Assembly (NCBI RefSeq): GCF_000331775.1
Contig: NZ_CAPJ01000515.1
Location: 1-12,382, forward strand
From: Xanthomonas translucens pv. translucens DSM 18974
GTDB lineage: Bacteria; Pseudomonadota; Gammaproteobacteria; Xanthomonadales; Xanthomonadaceae
Direction of reading: 5' to 3'
Length of the DNA stretch: 12,382 bases
Made by a program: the position numbers and the translations under genes. Below are positions 1-9,960 of the stretch, in pieces. The first letter of the stretch is position 1; each line of letters begins with the position of its first letter. Below the pieces are notes generated by a model, which was not told the DNA's origin, searched no databases, and saw only the letters and a program-made list of their open reading frames with translations.

Positions 1-483
1 GGCGCACCTGGCCAGCAACCGGCGCGGCCGCAATCGGCACGGCCGCCGCGCTCGCGCGAGGACATCGATCTGGCCAAGGCCTATGCGATCCGTGCGCAGC
101 GCGAAAAGGACGAGCGCATCGAGGCCGAGCGGCTCAAGCAGGAACAGGCGCGGCTGCGCCGCGAGGCGCGGGCCAAGCTCGACGAGCTGCTCAAGGACCA
201 GGCGCTGAATCACGCCGAGGCCGACATCGCCCGCCATTTTCCCTATGGCGGCAAGATCAAGCGCATCTACGTCACCGCCGAACAGCTCAAGGCGCTCAAT
301 GCCGGCGAGCTGGGCGTGCTGCAGCAGAACGGCCGCTATCTGCTGGTGACGGCGGCGCTGCTGGATCAGGCCGAGGCAATCTTCCCGGCGTCGGTGGCGC
401 TGCGGGTGGATCCGAACGCCAGTGCCGAAGAAGATCCCTACGCCGATCCGAAGTACCAGATCCCCGACGATCTGGTCTGGTAA
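1..483 (+). CDS. DUF2058 family protein (YaiL-like), 3' part
   Basis: Frame 1 is open from the window edge to TAA at 481-483, giving the last 160 residues; the 5' end lies outside the window. A highly charged Lys/Glu/Arg-rich stretch (fragment residues about 19-75, probably helical or coiled coil) precedes a compact domain containing FPYGGKIKRIYV and an acidic tail ending EEDPYADPKYQIPDDLVW. E. coli YaiL has the same architecture and an almost identical tail (DDPYAD...PDDLMW), which supports the DUF2058 assignment. The family is about 180 residues long, so only about 20 residues should be missing. It has been described as nucleic-acid associated, but no biochemical role is established and none is visible here. 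The next gene starts two bases after the stop. Confidence 0.9.
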   Translation, partial: GAPGQQPARPQSARPPRSREDIDLAKAYAIRAQREKDERIEAERLKQEQARLRREARAKLDELLKDQALNHAEADIARHFPYGGKIKRIYVTAEQLKALNAGELGVLQQNGRYLLVTAALLDQAEAIFPASVALRVDPNASAEEDPYADPKYQIPDDLVW

Positions 484-485
484 GC

Positions 486-2630
486 ATGGCGTTCCCAGGG
501 ATGGGGCGCGCAGGCACCGAGCGCCTGCACCCGCCATCGCCCGTGCACGCGGTGGGCGGCTATCTGCCGTATATCGACGGACTGCGTGCGCTCGCAGTGC
601 TGTCGGTCATCGCCTACCACCTGGATCCTGCCTGGCTGCCGGGCGGGTTCACCGGCGTCGATGTGTTCTTCGTGATTTCCGGTTTCGTGGTCAGCGCCTC
701 GCTGCAGCGCTTGCCGGCCGCCGGCAGCTGGGGCGTGTTCGCGCAGTTCTACGCGCGGCGCATGCGCCGCATCGCGCCGGCGCTGCTAGCCTGCCTGCTG
801 GTCACCGCGCTGGCCAGCGGCCTGTTCATCCCCGACTCCTGGTTGAGCCAGACCAGCGCCAAGACCGGGCGGATGGCCTTCGTCGGCCTCAGCAACTGGG
901 TGCTGGCCGCTACCGGCAGCGATTATTTTTCGCCGAAGGCCGAGTTCAATCCGTATACGCATACCTGGTCGCTGGGCGTGGAAGAGCAGTTCTACCTGCT
1001 GTTCCCGCTGCTGTTGCTGTCCTGGAACCGCGGCGGCCGCGGCCGCGTGTGGTCGCTGCTGCTGGTGGCGCTGGCCTCGGCCGGCTCGCTGGCGTATGCG
1101 CTGCTGCGCAGCCGCGGCGGCGGCGAGGCCGGCGATGCGTTCTATCTGACCACCGCGCGCTTCTGGCAACTGGGCAGCGGCGTGCTGCTGTATCAGGCGC
1201 TGGCGCTGAGCGGGCGTTTCGATGGCGGCGCTGCGCCAGCGCCGCGGGCGGCCTGGAACTGGCGTTCGCCGTTGCTGGCGTTGGCGCTGGGCCTGGTCGG
1301 CTTCGGGTTGTGGCGCGCGCGCCCCGGGCACTCGCCGTGGCCCGACGGCCTGTGGCCGGTGCTCGGCACGCTGGGCCTGCTGGCGCTGTTGCACGGCGCG
1401 CCGGCCGGCTGGATCAAGCGGGCGCTGTCGCAGCGCGCGGTGGTGGCGATCGGCCGCGTCTCGTATTCGCTGTACCTGTGGCATTGGCCGGTCTTCGTGC
1501 TGTTCCGCTGGACCGTGGGCCTGGAGTCGGCGCTGGCCAAAGCGCTGGCGCTGCTGCTGGTGGCGGCGCTGGCGATCGCCTCGTACCGCTGGGTGGAATT
1601 GCCGTGGCGCAGCGGCCGCATCGGCAGGATGCGCACCCCGGCACGGACCATCGCCGCCGGGCTGGGCCTGATCCTGCTCGCGGCCGGCATGCATGCGCTG
1701 CTGCTGGACACGCAGGGCTATTACTCGCTGAGCACGGTGAGCCGGCATCCGCTGGACTGGTACGCGTATGCCAAGGGCATGCGCAAGGAGTTCCCGCATT
1801 GCACGCTGAAGACCGGACGGGCGGAGCTGCAGGTCGGCAGCGCCAGGCTGTTCGAGCGCGGCGACTGCGACTTGCATAACCGCGATGGCGGGCAGCTGTT
1901 CGTCGCCGGCGATTCGCATGCGCTGGCCTACAACGAACTGCTGCGCCGCTTCGCGTTGCGCAGCGGGGTGGCGGTGCGCCTGTACGGCGTCGGCGGGTGT
2001 CCGATCGTCGGCCTGCAGGCCTGGCAGGCGACGCATGCTGGATGTCAGGCGTACGAGCGCAGCACCGTGGCCGACGTGCAGGCGCAGGCGCGCGCCGGCG
2101 ACGTGCTGTTCCTGCCCGCGCTGCGGCTGCTGCGTCTGGCCGAGCAGACCCAGCTGTTCGACGAGGCGGCGGTGATGGCCGAGCAGGACAGTGCGCAGGC
2201 GCAGGCGGTACGCGCCGCCGGCGAGGACGCGGCGGTCGCGCTGCTGCAACCGCTGGCGCAGCGCGGCGTGCGCATCGTGTTCGAAGCGCCCAAGCCGTTG
2301 TTGCGCGCGCCGCCGTATCGCTGTTCGGACTGGTTCAACCGCGGCAACGCGATCTGCGCGCGCGGCACGCAGATCCCGCGCGATACGATGGAGCGCTACC
2401 GCGCGCCGGTGCTGAAGAGCCTGCAGCGACTGGCCGCGCGGCTACCGCATGCCTCGGTCTGGGATCCGTTGCCGGTGCTGTGCGAGCCGCAGCGTTGCGC
2501 CGGCATGCGCGACGGGCATCCGCTGTTCTTCGATGCCGATCACCTCAGCGGCTACGGCAATCGGCTGTTGTTGCCGAGCTTCACCGCACATTTCAAGGCG
2601 CTGCAGGCACAATCGGGGGCGACGCCGTGA
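486..2630 (+). CDS. Acyltransferase-3 / SGNH O-acyltransferase (OafA/YrhL type)
   Basis: This is an inner-membrane O-acyltransferase of 714 residues. These enzymes carry acyl (usually acetyl) groups across the membrane onto surface polysaccharides or peptidoglycan. The N-terminal half is a multi-helix acyltransferase-3 domain: DGLRALAVLSVIAYH with the conserved His45, FFVISGFVV (61-69), FYARRMRRIAPAL (88-100), THTWSLGVEEQFY (158-170), SYSLYLWHWPVF (about 325-337) and YRWVELPWR near 370. The C-terminal half is a periplasmic SGNH domain with GDSHA (Asp476-Ser477-His478) and the closing DADH (Asp685, His686), so the Ser/Asp/His set looks intact. The length matches two-domain family members. ATG 486 lies 2 bp after the preceding stop but has no clear Shine-Dalgarno; ATG 501 or GTG 541 are alternatives, and the homologous sequence begins only near GYLPYIDGLRA. 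The acceptor sugar cannot be inferred; no glycan cluster is visible. Confidence 0.93.
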   Translation: MAFPGMGRAGTERLHPPSPVHAVGGYLPYIDGLRALAVLSVIAYHLDPAWLPGGFTGVDVFFVISGFVVSASLQRLPAAGSWGVFAQFYARRMRRIAPALLACLLVTALASGLFIPDSWLSQTSAKTGRMAFVGLSNWVLAATGSDYFSPKAEFNPYTHTWSLGVEEQFYLLFPLLLLSWNRGGRGRVWSLLLVALASAGSLAYALLRSRGGGEAGDAFYLTTARFWQLGSGVLLYQALALSGRFDGGAAPAPRAAWNWRSPLLALALGLVGFGLWRARPGHSPWPDGLWPVLGTLGLLALLHGAPAGWIKRALSQRAVVAIGRVSYSLYLWHWPVFVLFRWTVGLESALAKALALLLVAALAIASYRWVELPWRSGRIGRMRTPARTIAAGLGLILLAAGMHALLLDTQGYYSLSTVSRHPLDWYAYAKGMRKEFPHCTLKTGRAELQVGSARLFERGDCDLHNRDGGQLFVAGDSHALAYNELLRRFALRSGVAVRLYGVGGCPIVGLQAWQATHAGCQAYERSTVADVQAQARAGDVLFLPALRLLRLAEQTQLFDEAAVMAEQDSAQAQAVRAAGEDAAVALLQPLAQRGVRIVFEAPKPLLRAPPYRCSDWFNRGNAICARGTQIPRDTMERYRAPVLKSLQRLAARLPHASVWDPLPVLCEPQRCAGMRDGHPLFFDADHLSGYGNRLLLPSFTAHFKALQAQSGATP

Positions 2631-2664
2631 GCGGCGGCGTCGCCCACTTTCCCGGAGTCGGACG

Positions 2665-3468
2665 ATGACCATAGCCATTCCTGTTGGCCCGCAGCAAGCG
2701 AACGTTCGCATCCGGCGCGTGGGGTACGCGCTGGTTCTGCTTGGTGGCCTGGGCGCGGTCGGACCCGCCTGCGCCGATGACGCGCCGGCCTTCGATCGTC
2801 CCGGCATCGGCTTCGCCTCGCAAACCCTGCCGGCCGGCAGCGTCGCCTGGGAGCAGGCGCTATCGGACGTGAGCTACGACCGCAGCAGCGGCGTGCGCAG
2901 CACCGAGTACGTGGCCGACAGCCGCTTGCGGATCGGCCTGAGCGCGCAGGCGGAGCTGCAATTGGCCCTCGACAGCCAGGTCTGGCAGCGCGTGCGCGGC
3001 ACCGGCGAGGATTTCCGCGGGCACGGCGGCGGCGATGCCCGCGTCGGCCTGAAATGGGCGCTGCCGAGCGCGCGCGACAGCTTTTCCTGGGCGCTGCTCG
3101 GTACCGCCGCCGTGCCGGTGGGGCGCGCGCCGTACGGCGACGGCGGGCAGCGCTACGACCTCGGCGTCAGCGCCGGTTGGGACCTGGACGGCGGGCGCAA
3201 TGTCGCGTTGTACGCCAACCTCAGCGACAGCGATGACGGCCACGGCTGGACCGTGTCGCCGAGCTATACGTTCTACGCGCAGGGCAACCTCAGCGCCTAT
3301 GCCGAAGCCGGCATCGGCGGCGGCGAGGACCAGATGCGCGCGCTCGGGACCGGACTGACCTGGTTGATCGCGCAGCGCGTGCAACTGGACCTGTCGGTGC
3401 TGCGCGGGCTGTCCGCGCCGACGTCGGATTGGCAGGGCGGGCTGGGCGTGTCGGTGCTGTTGCGCTGA
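2665..3468 (+). CDS. Predicted outer-membrane beta-barrel protein (MetA-pathway/transporter-like)
   Basis: The protein has 267 residues. ATG 2665 is preceded by GGAG (2653-2656), about 8 bases away, and begins a convincing signal peptide: basic residues NVRIRR, a hydrophobic core YALVLLGGLGAVG, and a likely cleavage after ACA near residue 38. The mature part consists of alternating polar/hydrophobic strands separated by Gly/Asp-rich turns (SRLRIGLSAQAELQLALDS, WALLGTAAVPVGR, GLTWLIAQRVQLDLSVLRG) and ends in VSVLLR, as expected of a small outer-membrane barrel. It resembles proteins annotated as phenol-degradation MetA-like transporters (PF13557), a family named by association with no general substrate. 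It starts 34 bp after the acyltransferase stop, so co-transcription is likely. The longer in-frame opening beginning at 2449 overlaps the acyltransferase and lacks the signal peptide at its N terminus, so it was not used. Confidence 0.8.
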   Translation: MTIAIPVGPQQANVRIRRVGYALVLLGGLGAVGPACADDAPAFDRPGIGFASQTLPAGSVAWEQALSDVSYDRSSGVRSTEYVADSRLRIGLSAQAELQLALDSQVWQRVRGTGEDFRGHGGGDARVGLKWALPSARDSFSWALLGTAAVPVGRAPYGDGGQRYDLGVSAGWDLDGGRNVALYANLSDSDDGHGWTVSPSYTFYAQGNLSAYAEAGIGGGEDQMRALGTGLTWLIAQRVQLDLSVLRGLSAPTSDWQGGLGVSVLLR

Positions 3469-3479
3469 GCTGCTGTTAG

Positions 3480-3630
3480 CCCCTCTCCCGCTGGGAAAGG
3501 GGGTGGGGTAAGGGTCCGGCGCGAAGCGTCTCGCGGAGTTTGGGTGCGCGAGGCTGCGCCCGTCCCCTCATCCGGCGCTGCGCGCCACCTTCCCCCAAAA
3601 AGGGGGCCATGGTCCCGGTGGGAGAAGGAC
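3480..3630. repeat. Dispersed CCCCTCTCCC/GGGAGAAGG intergenic repeat (degenerate copy)
   Basis: The gap between the convergent barrel gene and metH holds a composite repeat. It opens with CCCCTCTCCC (3480-3489), GCT, GGGAAAGGGG (3493-3502), an imperfect 10-bp hairpin. A GGTCCGGCGCGAAGCG and GGCGCTGCGCGCCACCTTC core follows, and it closes with GTGGGAGAAGG. Closely similar sequences are common between genes in Xanthomonas and Stenotrophomonas (established from recall, not searched). The arms have drifted, for example CCTTCCCCC against GGGAGAAGG. No gene is seen in this interval. Confidence 0.7.
3592..3606. terminator. CCCCC-AAAAA-GGGGG hairpin between convergent genes
   Basis: A perfect 5-bp C/G stem with an A5 loop lies between the ends of the barrel gene (+) and metH (-). 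There is no U-tract on either side, so a canonical intrinsic terminator is not shown. Its position suits a bidirectional stop or an mRNA 3'-end-protecting structure. The 3480-3502 hairpin is an alternative element for the same job. Confidence 0.35.
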
Positions 3631-3634
3631 GCCC

Positions 3635-6412
<2,778 letters not shown>

Positions 6413-6521
6413 GGGTCAGCCTTGCAGGATCGTTGCGGTGGGCGCGCGTGCGCCAGCGGCGGGGGCGGCGCTCGCCGCGCCGCGCGCGCATGCAGGAAGC
6501 GGCAGCGGATGCGCGCGCATC
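6413..6521 (-). other. Spacer between the two metH genes
   Basis: This 109-bp, extremely GC-rich gap contains runs of alternating GC (GCGCGCG) and a short self-complementary GCGGCG-CT-CGCCGC (6465-6478). No promoter or intact gene is recognisable. Because it is so short and the genes share one function, read-through from the upstream gene is likely. Confidence 0.4.
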
Positions 6522-7661
6522 TCAGGCCGCCTGTACCTGCGCCGCCAGCGGCGTGCGCGGACGCAGCCCGCGCATCGCCTCGGCGATCGCCTGGATATGC
6601 GCCGGGGTGGTGCCGCAGCAGCCGCCGACCAGGTTGAGCAGGCCGGATTCGGCGAACTCCTTCAGCGTCGCGGCCATTTCCTCAGGGGTCTCGTCGTACT
6701 CGCCGAAGGCGTTGGGCAGGCCGGCGTTGGGATGCGCGCTGACGTAGCCGTCGGCGATCCGCGCCAGGGTCTCCACGTGCGGGCGCAGATCGCTGGCGCC
6801 GAGCGCGCAGTTCAGCCCCACCGACAGCGGCTGGCCGTGCGCCACCGAAGCATAGAACGCTTCGGCGGTCTGCCCGGACAGGGTGCGCCCGGAAGCGTCG
6901 GTGATGGTGCCGGAGATCATCACCGGCAGGCGCGCGCCGCGCGCGTCGAACACTTCCTCGATCGCGTACAGCGCCGCCTTGGCGTTGAGCGTGTCGAAGA
7001 TGGTTTCCACCATCAGCGTGTCGGCGCCGCCGTCGATCAGGCCTTCGACCGCTTCGCGGTAGGTGCCGCGCAGTTCGTCGAAGCTGGTGTTGCGGAAGCC
7101 GGGATCGTTGACGTCGGGGCTGATCGAGGCGGTGCGGCTGGTCGGGCCGAGCACGCCGATGACGAAGCGCGGCTGATTCGGGTTGAGCGCCTCGACCGCG
7201 TCGCAGCAGTCGCGCGCGACTTGCGCGCCGGCCTTGTTGAGTTCGTAGACCAGGTGTTCCAGATGGTAGTCGGCCTGGCTGATCGAGGTGGCGTTGAAGG
7301 TGTTGGTTTCCAGCAGGTCGGCACCGGCGTCGAGGTAGGCGCGATGGATGCCGGCGATCACTTCCGGCCGCGACAGCAGCAGCAGGTCGTTGTTGCCCTT
7401 CAGGTCGTGGCCCTGCGGCGCGTGGTCGCAGCCGGGTCCGTGCACGTGCGCGCCGTCGTAGCCGGCGGCGAAGCGCGCGCCGCGGTAGTCGGCTTCCTGC
7501 AGATCGTGGCGCTGGATCATGGTGCCCATCGCGCCGTCGATGATCAGGATGCGTTCGGCTAAGGCCTGCAGGAGTTTCTGCGTGCGCTGGGGGTGTAGCC
7601 AGGGCAGGCCCGGGACTCGGGACTCTGGACTCGGGATTCGGTCAAAAGCGGATGTACTCAT
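6522..7661 (-). CDS. metH: Methionine synthase MetH, homocysteine S-methyltransferase module
   Basis: This 379-residue, single-domain protein corresponds to the N-terminal zinc/homocysteine barrel of MetH. It has [12 protein letters not shown] (39-50), [19 protein letters not shown] (117-126), [11 protein letters not shown] and VETIFDT (218-224). The three zinc ligands are present: Cys285 in GLNCALG and Cys348-Cys349 in GGCCGTT. It binds and activates homocysteine and must work with the next gene, which holds the methyl-folate, B12 and SAM modules. A His/Gly-rich stretch at about 67-86 is absent from the E. coli protein. ATG 7661 overlaps the stop of the upstream gene (ATGA) and has a strong AGGAG 7 bases away, so translational coupling is likely. 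Its first residues (IPSPESRVP, 9-17) come from a heptamer repeat, so the native N terminus has been remodelled; recognisable family sequence begins near [12 protein letters not shown] (21-32). Confidence 0.94.
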   Translation of the reverse strand: MSTSAFDRIPSPESRVPGLPWLHPQRTQKLLQALAERILIIDGAMGTMIQRHDLQEADYRGARFAAGYDGAHVHGPGCDHAPQGHDLKGNNDLLLLSRPEVIAGIHRAYLDAGADLLETNTFNATSISQADYHLEHLVYELNKAGAQVARDCCDAVEALNPNQPRFVIGVLGPTSRTASISPDVNDPGFRNTSFDELRGTYREAVEGLIDGGADTLMVETIFDTLNAKAALYAIEEVFDARGARLPVMISGTITDASGRTLSGQTAEAFYASVAHGQPLSVGLNCALGASDLRPHVETLARIADGYVSAHPNAGLPNAFGEYDETPEEMAATLKEFAESGLLNLVGGCCGTTPAHIQAIAEAMRGLRPRTPLAAQVQAA

Positions 7662-7722
7662 GCTCTCGCTCCTGCTTCGGCTAGGGCTTTTCCGAGTCCC
7701 GAGTCCCCAGTCCCGAGTCCCG
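7611..7722. repeat. CGGGACT-heptamer palindrome across a gene junction
   Basis: The left arm at 7611-7641 (CGGGACT, CGGGACT, CTGGACT, CGGGATT, CGG) faces a right arm at 7692-7722 (CCG, AGTCCCG, AGTCCCC, AGTCCCG, AGTCCCG). 28 of 31 positions are complementary. AAAAGC (7644-7649) and GCTTTT (7686-7691) extend the stem past a 2-base bulge, leaving a loop of about 36 bases, the same size as in the copy inside metH. The loop holds the metH start, its Shine-Dalgarno and the stop of the gene before. Seven GANTC pentamers lie in the arms. Confidence 0.93.
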
Positions 7723-8647
7723 GCTTCACCGCAATCAACGACACCACTTCGAAATGCGGCGGCCGCTTCTCGCGGGTCACGGTTTCCAGGCTGGACACGT
7801 CCAGCCCCGCTTTGTGCACGAACTTGCGCAGTTCCTTGGAGGCGAAGCCGAGGTTGACGTGACCGTAGGCATGCACCGCGGCCTTGTGCTCGTGGCGGGC
7901 CAGGCTGCACAGCAGCAGGCGCCCGCCGGGGCGCAGCACCCGCGCCGATTCGGCCACCGCCTGCGCCGGCTTGGCCGCGTAGGTCAGCGCGTGCATCATC
8001 ACCACCAGGTCGAAGCTGGCGTCGGCGAACGGCAGCGCGTGCATGTCGCCTTCGCGCACTTCCACGTTGCCGAGCCGGCGCAGGCGCTCGCTGGCCGCGG
8101 CCACCACCCGCGCGCTGGTGTCGATGCACACGTAGCGGCGCGCATGCGGGGCCACCAGTTCGGCCAGCACGCCGTCGCCGGAGGCGATGTCGAGCACGTC
8201 GCCGGTCTCCAGCAGCGGCAGCGCGGTGCGCGCCAGCGCTTCCCAGGTGCGCCCGGGCGAATAGTGGCGTTCCATGTCGCCGGCCACCGAGTCGGCCCAG
8301 TTCTGGTCGGCGGCGCGGTTGGCCAGCACCGCGGCCACGCGTTCGGCGTCCTGGCGCAGCAGCGGATCGTCGCTGCCGGTGCTCAGCGCCAGCCACAGCG
8401 CACGCTGCGCCGGGTCCAGTTGCGCTTCGTCGAAGCGGTAGTAGGCCGACACGCCGGCGCGGCGGTCGCGCACCAGCCCGGCCTCCTTCAGTTTGGCCAG
8501 GTGGGTGGAGACGCGCGGCTGCGCCAGCCGGGTGATCGCCGACAGCTCGGCCACGGTCAGCTCTTCCTGCTCCAGCAACGCCAGCAGGCGCACCCGGGTC
8601 GCATCGGCGAACACCTTCAGCCGGGTCGACCAGTCCTCCAGATCCAT
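7658..8647 (-). CDS. ArsR-family HTH fused to SAM-dependent methyltransferase (SahR-like)
   Basis: The 329-residue protein has an N-terminal winged HTH of ArsR type (about 5-75; [24 protein letters not shown], then the wing [15 protein letters not shown]). It is fused to a class I methyltransferase domain (about 115-305) with motif [10 protein letters not shown] (151-159), an acidic residue in CIDTS (174-178), GDMHALPF (200-207) and [12 protein letters not shown] (237-248). No metal-binding Cys cluster of the classic ArsR kind is visible in the HTH. As first gene of the metH operon it is probably a local regulator; SahR-type ArsR regulators of the methyl cycle, which respond to S-adenosylhomocysteine, are known in Proteobacteria, and the SAM/SAH fold here fits that. 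Whether it methylates anything is unknown. ATG 8647 has AGGAAG 5 bases upstream. The C-terminal tail [10 protein letters not shown] (310-319) is repeat-encoded and probably an extension of the ancestral protein. Confidence 0.9.
   Translation of the reverse strand: MDLEDWSTRLKVFADATRVRLLALLEQEELTVAELSAITRLAQPRVSTHLAKLKEAGLVRDRRAGVSAYYRFDEAQLDPAQRALWLALSTGSDDPLLRQDAERVAAVLANRAADQNWADSVAGDMERHYSPGRTWEALARTALPLLETGDVLDIASGDGVLAELVAPHARRYVCIDTSARVVAAASERLRRLGNVEVREGDMHALPFADASFDLVVMMHALTYAAKPAQAVAESARVLRPGGRLLLCSLARHEHKAAVHAYGHVNLGFASKELRKFVHKAGLDVSSLETVTREKRPPHFEVVSLIAVKPGLGTGDSGLGKALAEAGARA
7669..7673 (-). promoter_or_regulatory. Shine-Dalgarno of metH (homocysteine module) in repeat loop
   Basis: On the minus strand AGGAG stands 7 bases before ATG 7661. 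Both the site and the start codon lie in the loop of the 7611-7722 palindrome, so ribosome access would depend on how that RNA folds. This site decides the start at 7661. Confidence 0.7.
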
Positions 8648-8677
8648 AATATCTTCCTATCGCGATATAGAGATATT
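8648..8677. promoter_or_regulatory. Candidate operator of the ArsR-MT/metH operon
   Basis: The perfect dyad AATATCT (8648-8654) / AGATATT (8671-8677) encloses a second perfect palindrome, TATCGCGATA (8658-8667). The block begins one base before the start codon of the ArsR-methyltransferase gene and overlaps the predicted -10. That is the expected place for autorepression by a dimeric ArsR-family protein. Which of the two dyads is bound is inference. Confidence 0.6.
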
Positions 8678-8703
8678 CTGGTCCCGAGGCTGGATCGGGT
8701 CAA
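8675..8703 (-). promoter_or_regulatory. Candidate promoter of the ArsR-MT/metH operon
   Basis: On the minus strand TTGACC (8703-8698) and CAGAAT (8680-8675) are 17 bp apart, close to sigma-70 consensus. Transcription would start near 8668, inside the dyad, giving a leader of about 20 bases that includes AGGAAG before the ATG. Confidence 0.5.
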
Positions 8704-8736
8704 GTCGTGCGCACGCCAGCGTATGGTCTGGATGGC

Positions 8737-8765
8737 TACAATGGCGTATCAAACAGCCCGGGAGG
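8737..8765 (+). promoter_or_regulatory. Possible -10 and ribosome site of the acyl-CoA dehydrogenase gene
   Basis: TACAAT (8737-8742) is a good -10 hexamer but no convincing -35 lies 16-18 bp before it. GGAGG (8761-8765) stands 8 bases before GTG 8774 and is the strongest ribosome-binding site in the region, which decides the unusual GTG start. Confidence 0.4.
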
Positions 8766-8773
8766 GGTTCTAC

Positions 8774-9922
8774 GTGGATTTCAGCTTTACTGAAGAGCAA
8801 TTGATGATCCAGGACGTGGCGCGACGCATCGCCCAGGAACGGATCGCCCCGAGCGCCGAGCATCACGACCGCACCGGCGAGTTTCCGCTGGAGAATATCC
8901 GCCTGCTCGGCGAGAACGGACTGATGGGCATCGAGGTGCCGGAGGAATACGGCGGCGCCGGCATGGACCCGATCGCCTACGTGCTGGCGATGGTCGAGAT
9001 TGCCGCTGGCGACGCCGCCCATTCCACCATCGTGTCGGTCAACAACTCGCTGTTCTGCGCCGGCATCCTGAAGAACGGCGACGAGGCGCAGAAACAGAAG
9101 TACGTGCGCGCGATCGCCGACGGCAGCCACATCGGTGCGTTCGCGCTGACCGAACCGCAGTCCGGCTCCGACGCCACCGCGATGCGTTGCCGGGCGGTGC
9201 GCCAGGACGACGGCAGCTTCGTGATCAACGGCAAGAAGAGCTGGATCACCTCCGGCCCTGTCGCCAAGTATCTCGTGCTGTTCGCGGTCACCGATCCGGA
9301 GCAGGGTTCGCGCGGCATCACCGCGTTCGTGATCGACACCGACAAGCCGGGTTTCCACCGCGGCAAGACCGAGCCCAAGCTCGGCATCCGCGCTTCGGCC
9401 ACCTGCGAGATCGAGTTCCAGGACTACGTGGCGAGCGCGGACGAGGTCCTGGGCGTGCCGGGCGAAGGCTTCAAGATCGCGATGAGCGTACTCGACGCCG
9501 GCCGCATCGGCATCGCCTCGCAGGCGATCGGCATCGCCCGCGCCGCCTACCAGGCCACCCTGGACTACGTGAAGGAGCGCAAGGCGTTCGGCTCGCCGAT
9601 CGGCGCGTTCCAGATGACCCAGGCCAAGATCGCCGACATGAAGTGCAAGCTCGACGCCTCGCTGCTGTTGACGCTGCGTGCGGCGTGGGTGAAGGGGCAG
9701 GGCCAGCGCTTCACCACCGAGGCTGCGGTGGCCAAGCTGACCGCCTCCGAAGCGGCGATGTGGATCACCCACCAGGCGGTGCAGATCCACGGCGGCATGG
9801 GCTATTCCAAGGAAATGCCGCTGGAGCGCTACTTCCGCGATGCCAAGATCACCGAGATCTATGAAGGCACTTCGGAGATCCAGCGGTTGGTGATTGCGCG
9901 GAATGAGACGGGGTTGCGGTGA
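8774..9922 (+). CDS. Acyl-CoA dehydrogenase
   Basis: This 382-residue FAD enzyme has the usual family length. It oxidises an acyl-CoA to the 2-enoyl-CoA in fatty-acid or branched-chain amino-acid breakdown and passes electrons to electron-transfer flavoprotein. Visible are the N-terminal helical domain (FTEEQLMIQDVARRIAQERI, then GIEVPEEYGGAGMDP), the flavin-contacting segment AFALTEPQSGSDATAM, WITSG, and the C-terminal helical domain with RKAFGSPIGAFQMTQAKIADM, QIHGGMGY and RDAKITEIYEGTSEIQRLVIAR. The Glu in EIYEGTSEIQ is the usual catalytic base of short-chain members. The start is GTG 8774 (MDFSFTEEQ), supported by GGAGG and by where family similarity begins; the open frame extends upstream to 7754 but only as antisense to the ArsR-methyltransferase gene. 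It is divergent from the metH operon with 126 bp between starts. Exact substrate is unresolved. Confidence 0.94.
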   Translation: MDFSFTEEQLMIQDVARRIAQERIAPSAEHHDRTGEFPLENIRLLGENGLMGIEVPEEYGGAGMDPIAYVLAMVEIAAGDAAHSTIVSVNNSLFCAGILKNGDEAQKQKYVRAIADGSHIGAFALTEPQSGSDATAMRCRAVRQDDGSFVINGKKSWITSGPVAKYLVLFAVTDPEQGSRGITAFVIDTDKPGFHRGKTEPKLGIRASATCEIEFQDYVASADEVLGVPGEGFKIAMSVLDAGRIGIASQAIGIARAAYQATLDYVKERKAFGSPIGAFQMTQAKIADMKCKLDASLLLTLRAAWVKGQGQRFTTEAAVAKLTASEAAMWITHQAVQIHGGMGYSKEMPLERYFRDAKITEIYEGTSEIQRLVIARNETGLR

Positions 9923-9928
9923 GGTTTT

Positions 9929-9950
9929 CGGGACTCGGGACTCGAAAAGC
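9929..9950 (+). repeat. Half copy of the CGGGACT-heptamer element
   Basis: Two tandem CGGGACT units (9929-9942) are followed by CGAAAAGC. They begin 7 bases after the acyl-CoA dehydrogenase stop. Read on the reverse strand, GGCTTTTCGAGTCCCGAGTCC nearly repeats the inner arm of the 7611-7722 element, so this is one arm plus the start of a loop. No matching AGTCCCG arm remains anywhere downstream in the window; the sequence instead runs into the IS-like end at CTAA. Confidence 0.8.
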
Positions 9951-9954
9951 CTAA
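9951..9954. other. CTAA, probable IS5-type target at an IS end
   Basis: CTAA fits the YTAR target that many IS5-family elements duplicate. It sits exactly between the repeat half copy and GAGCGGCTAACAAAACTC, the apparent IS terminus. The second flanking CTAA with a reciprocal terminus was not found, so an intact duplication is not shown. Confidence 0.35.
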
Positions 9955-9960
9955 GAGCGG

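Noticed and set aside
786..2249. Minus-strand open frame of 487 codons opposite the acyltransferase gene
   Set aside because: Gln/Arg/Ala-rich low-complexity translation; the plus strand has a full acyltransferase-3/SGNH protein.
8648..8668. SAM or SAH riboswitch upstream of the metH operon
   Set aside because: The predicted leader is only about 20 bases, too short for any known class, and a dyad operator explains the sequence better.
7754..8773. In-frame upstream extension of the acyl-CoA dehydrogenase
   Set aside because: The extension is antisense to the ArsR-methyltransferase gene and family similarity starts at MDFSFTEEQ, directly after GGAGG and GTG 8774.
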